Positions 29,401 to 31,602 of a DNA stretch of 31,602 nucleotides are shown here, in pieces. A model generated the notes under the pieces. The model did not search any database, had not been told where the DNA came from, and saw only the letters and a program-made list of their open reading frames with translations. The position numbers and the translations under genes are program-made. The stretch is from Chromera velia. Its lineage: Eukaryota > Sar > Chromeraceae. The DNA lies in NCBI GenBank assembly GCA_018398765.1, contig JAHBMJ010004749.1:10001-41602 (forward strand), in the 5' to 3' direction. Position 1 is the stretch's first letter, and every line of letters starts with the position of its first letter.

Positions 29401-31602
29401 GTCTTCGTATTCTTTTTGGGCCTTCACGATCTTGGCTCTCTTGTGCTGAATCTCGTCTTTGTCCTTGGCCAGTTCCTTCTCGTCCAGCTCCTGTGTGAAT
29501 GTATGATGTTGATTGATTGACAAGGGTGGATTTGTTCTCTCCCTTTCTTCTCTTCTCTGTGTTGAGTGAACGTCTTTAAAGACTTTTTCAGAAGGAAGAA
29601 TATCAATGAATTTGTCGTTTCTGCCGGTCCTGAGCGTCTTGGGAGTGTGGACCCATGAATGGCGCCTGTCAGTGCGTCCACTTGATTCTCCTATCTCCTC
29701 TCTTTTCTGCTGCACTTCCATTTGATCGATCGATCGATCGATCGGCGTTGTGCCTCCCGATGCCTCCCGATGCGAAGTTGTGCTGAGAAGTCGCAGTAGA
29801 AGCAGGTGAGAATCACACTCATCTGTCTCTCCAAGGCAAGCAGACGAGTGAGATCGCATGTATCTCCTCAGCCGATTTTCTGCTTGTTCGTTTTTGTTGT
29901 TGATTGCATGAGAATGGAATGGACACTCCGTTCTAGCCCTCCTGTGATGTTCACTTCTTTCGTCTCTCTCCACTGTTCTTCTTCATACCCACTCTCTCTC
30001 GCTTGCATTTTTCTCTCCACAGCCAGCCGGCATCTCATGGAAGAACGGAAGGAAAGAAGGACAAGAAGAGGCGGACAACAGAACGGTCCGATAACGTATT
30101 CTTCTAGACCCCTCAGAGATCTGTTTCTTGAAGGTACACTGAAAGCGGTGCAGACAAACTGCGGCCCCCCTGTCGTTCGTCAGGCAGGGAGAGCCGAGGA
30201 TTCCATCCATCATCCATCCATCGTTGTGTTTATATCCCCTTCTGCTGCCTATGCAGAATTACTGACTGACCTTTTTCTTCTCAAACTCTCGAACTTTCCT
30301 CTCCATGTCGTCTTTTTCGTTCTGGAGATCCTCCACCTTCTGCGGACAGGACAGGACAGGCAATCAAAGAACATGACGATGCACTGAGGAAGCACACGAA
30401 GAACAGGCGCAACGTCAACTGATCACACAGGAGGCTCTCCACCCGTTGCGTCAGAAAAACACCACAACGGAAGGGAGGGAACGAAATTGAGTCGCTGGAC
30501 TTACGCATTCCCCCCCATGTAGCTACCGATTACTCTGTCTGTCTTGTGACAGAAATGCAGTCGAAGAAACGAAGAGGACAAGAAGCGATGCCGATCCATG
30601 AGCAAATACTTGACTTACCAACGTGATGGGACAAAAAAGGCGCACCGCTGCTACCTCACAAGCTTCTTTGCCTCTCTCGCTTCTAATGCTTACCCGTCGG
30701 CGGTGTAAGTACGAGAAGAAGGAGTGAGTGAAGAAGAAAAAGATTGCGTGAAGGAAGGCATGACCATTCTCAGCTCAGCCTTGTCTAAGTGTTCTCTTTG
30801 ACTGGTCGCTCTAAGTCCTTGTATGATACATATGCTCTGTGTGCATCAGTGAAACCCCGCCGGCCGACCTTCTTGTACTCTTCGCGCATCTCTGTTTTCC
30901 TCTCTGCTTCCAGCATAGTTTCCAATGCCGCGTCCTCCACTCCCGCTTTCTCCTTCTTCTTCTCCTCAATCTCTTTCTCAATGGCTGTCGTCTGATCTCT
31001 CAGCTCCCCCTGCTGCCTGTCCAGGTCTTTGATCTTGCGCTCCTTCGAGACCAGCTGCGCAAGGAAGGAGGGACACACACACATGCACATGCACACACAT
31101 ACACACACATGCACACAACGCAGAAAAAAAGGGGGGGGTTGAATGAAAAAGGTAGAAAAAAACGAAGAGAGCAGGCATGGCCCCAATCACATGAGATGCA
31201 GAGATATGGAGATAGAGGGAGGGAGCGAGACAGATAGATAGATGGGGGGAGAGAGAAAGAGAAGAGAGTGAGACCAAAAATACCCTCCCATTATCTTTTC
31301 TGCTCCTTCAATCTCAATCTTGCAAGGTTGGGTGCGTGGGTGGGTGCACGTTTGTCGTCTTCACTGACGTCAGACTCTGCTTTCTTGAGCTTCTCCTTCA
31401 GCGTAGCGACTGCCTGCTCGGCTGCTCGCACCGCCATCTGCTGCTCTCGTCGCTCCTCTCCCCCAACAGCAGCCATCTCACGCTCCAGACTGCATGCAGC
31501 AGATCGATCGAAGCAAGCAGACAAGGATGCAAAAAGATCATTGCTCTCTCATGCGCTCACTCGATGTTGTCACCGCAGTCCTCCTTTCCCCCCCCCCCCC
31601 CC
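25504..31602 (-). CDS. SMC4: Condensin subunit SMC4, C-terminal half (partial, 5' end beyond the window)
   Basis: Minus-strand exons in transcription order: 31561 to about 31585 (partial, at the window edge), 31369-31489, 31054-30869, 30339-30271, 29490-29326, 28923-28690, 28239-28066, 27678-27580, 27101-26960, 26667-26531, 26361-26290 and 25908-25504. All junctions keep frame. They encode the post-hinge coiled coil, then the C-terminal ATPase head: TVGGTADLEYIDCADPFTEG, the ABC signature SGGEKT, Walker B IYFLDEIDAALD and QFLIISLRNENFEMADSF. PTPIY before Walker B and SLRN..FE.AD after it identify SMC4 rather than SMC1, SMC2 or SMC3. With SMC2 it forms the condensin motor that compacts chromosomes. 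Oddities are Cys for the usual Leu before SGGEK, an acidic insert (exon 28690-28923), and a ~120-residue basic, Gly/Arg-rich tail. The donor at 30869 (GTCGGC) is the weakest boundary. Confidence 0.92.
26373..26414. repeat. (CA)n microsatellite at an SMC4 acceptor
   Basis: About 42 bp of CA, reading (TG)n on the sense strand and ending 11 bp before the acceptor of exon 26290-26361. Confidence 0.95.
27694..27726. repeat. (CA)n tract at an SMC4 acceptor
   Basis: TG-rich on the sense strand, directly upstream of the acceptor of exon 27580-27678. Confidence 0.9.
28670..28689. repeat. (GACT)n run forming an SMC4 donor
   Basis: On the sense strand this reads GTCAGTCAGTCAGT and starts exactly at the exon 28690-28923 donor. 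Confidence 0.9.
28930..28990. repeat. (CAGG)n and (AGTC)n tetranucleotide tracts
   Basis: About 35 bp of GCAGGCAG units, then AGTCAGTCAGTC. On the sense strand these lie just upstream of the acceptor of exon 28690-28923. Confidence 0.9.
29050..29079. repeat. (AAGA)n microsatellite
   Basis: Seven or so AAGA units inside an SMC4 intron. Confidence 0.95.
29723..29743. repeat. (GATC)n run
   Basis: Five GATC units, self-complementary, inside the 780 bp SMC4 intron (29491-30270). No exon was found in that intron. Confidence 0.9.
31072..31117. repeat. CA/CATG-rich tract at an SMC4 acceptor
   Basis: Imperfect ACACAC and CATGCACA units, reading TG-rich on the sense strand upstream of the acceptor at 31055. 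Confidence 0.9.
31588..31602. repeat. Poly-C run at the window edge
   Basis: The last bases are an uninterrupted C run, where the upstream SMC4 exon is lost. It may be genuine or mark an assembly break. Confidence 0.8.

Noticed and set aside
29491-30270. Missing SMC4 exon in the long intron
   Set aside because: Frames there lack coiled-coil composition, and the flanking exons already join in phase.

Overview
This is a eukaryotic nuclear window. It has two spliced genes with GT-AG introns of about 70 to 780 bp, long microsatellites, and a central AT-rich block (about 10.4-24.4 kb) built from transposable elements inserted into one another. Composition, pyrimidine-rich sense-strand introns and gene content would fit a protist alga, perhaps a chromerid-like alveolate such as Chromera. 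That name is a weak guess, because nothing in the window fixes the taxon.

Left part, 1-10.4 kb. The first 5.9 kb holds no firm gene. It contains a purine-rich stretch (about 2.1-4.4 kb), one believable minus-strand exon, and two copies of a ~160 bp direct repeat. At 5978-8653 (+) is a three-exon gene for a secreted 691-aa trypsin/V8-like serine protease. Its triad is intact (His128, Asp185, Ser260), and two P-domain-like modules follow the protease. A 350 bp compound microsatellite lies at 9567-9919.

Middle, 10.4-24.4 kb. A LINE reverse-transcriptase remnant at about 11.1 kb is followed by an 11.8 kb element (11715-23516). That element has ~40 bp inverted ends and a 7-bp target duplication. 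Removing the later insertions leaves about 2.9 kb of parent element, rich in CCCCATTT/AAATGGGG motifs, with a decayed minus-strand coding region. Three elements sit inside it: a 1.48 kb hAT-like element (8-bp duplication) carrying an unrecognised ORF of about 250 codons; a 6.5 kb decayed Ty1/copia retrotransposon with ~91% identical LTRs; and a 0.87 kb inverted-repeat element. Just outside the right end is a 481 bp fold-back MITE with a perfect 8-bp duplication.

Right part, 24.4-31.6 kb. The minus strand carries the 3' half of a condensin SMC4 gene: eleven complete exons plus part of a twelfth at the window edge. They encode the post-hinge coiled coil and the C-terminal ATPase head. Most donors in both genes read GTCAGT, often running into (GTCA)n repeats, and several acceptors are preceded by (TG)n or (CTGC)n tracts. 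No tRNA, rRNA or CRISPR features were seen.
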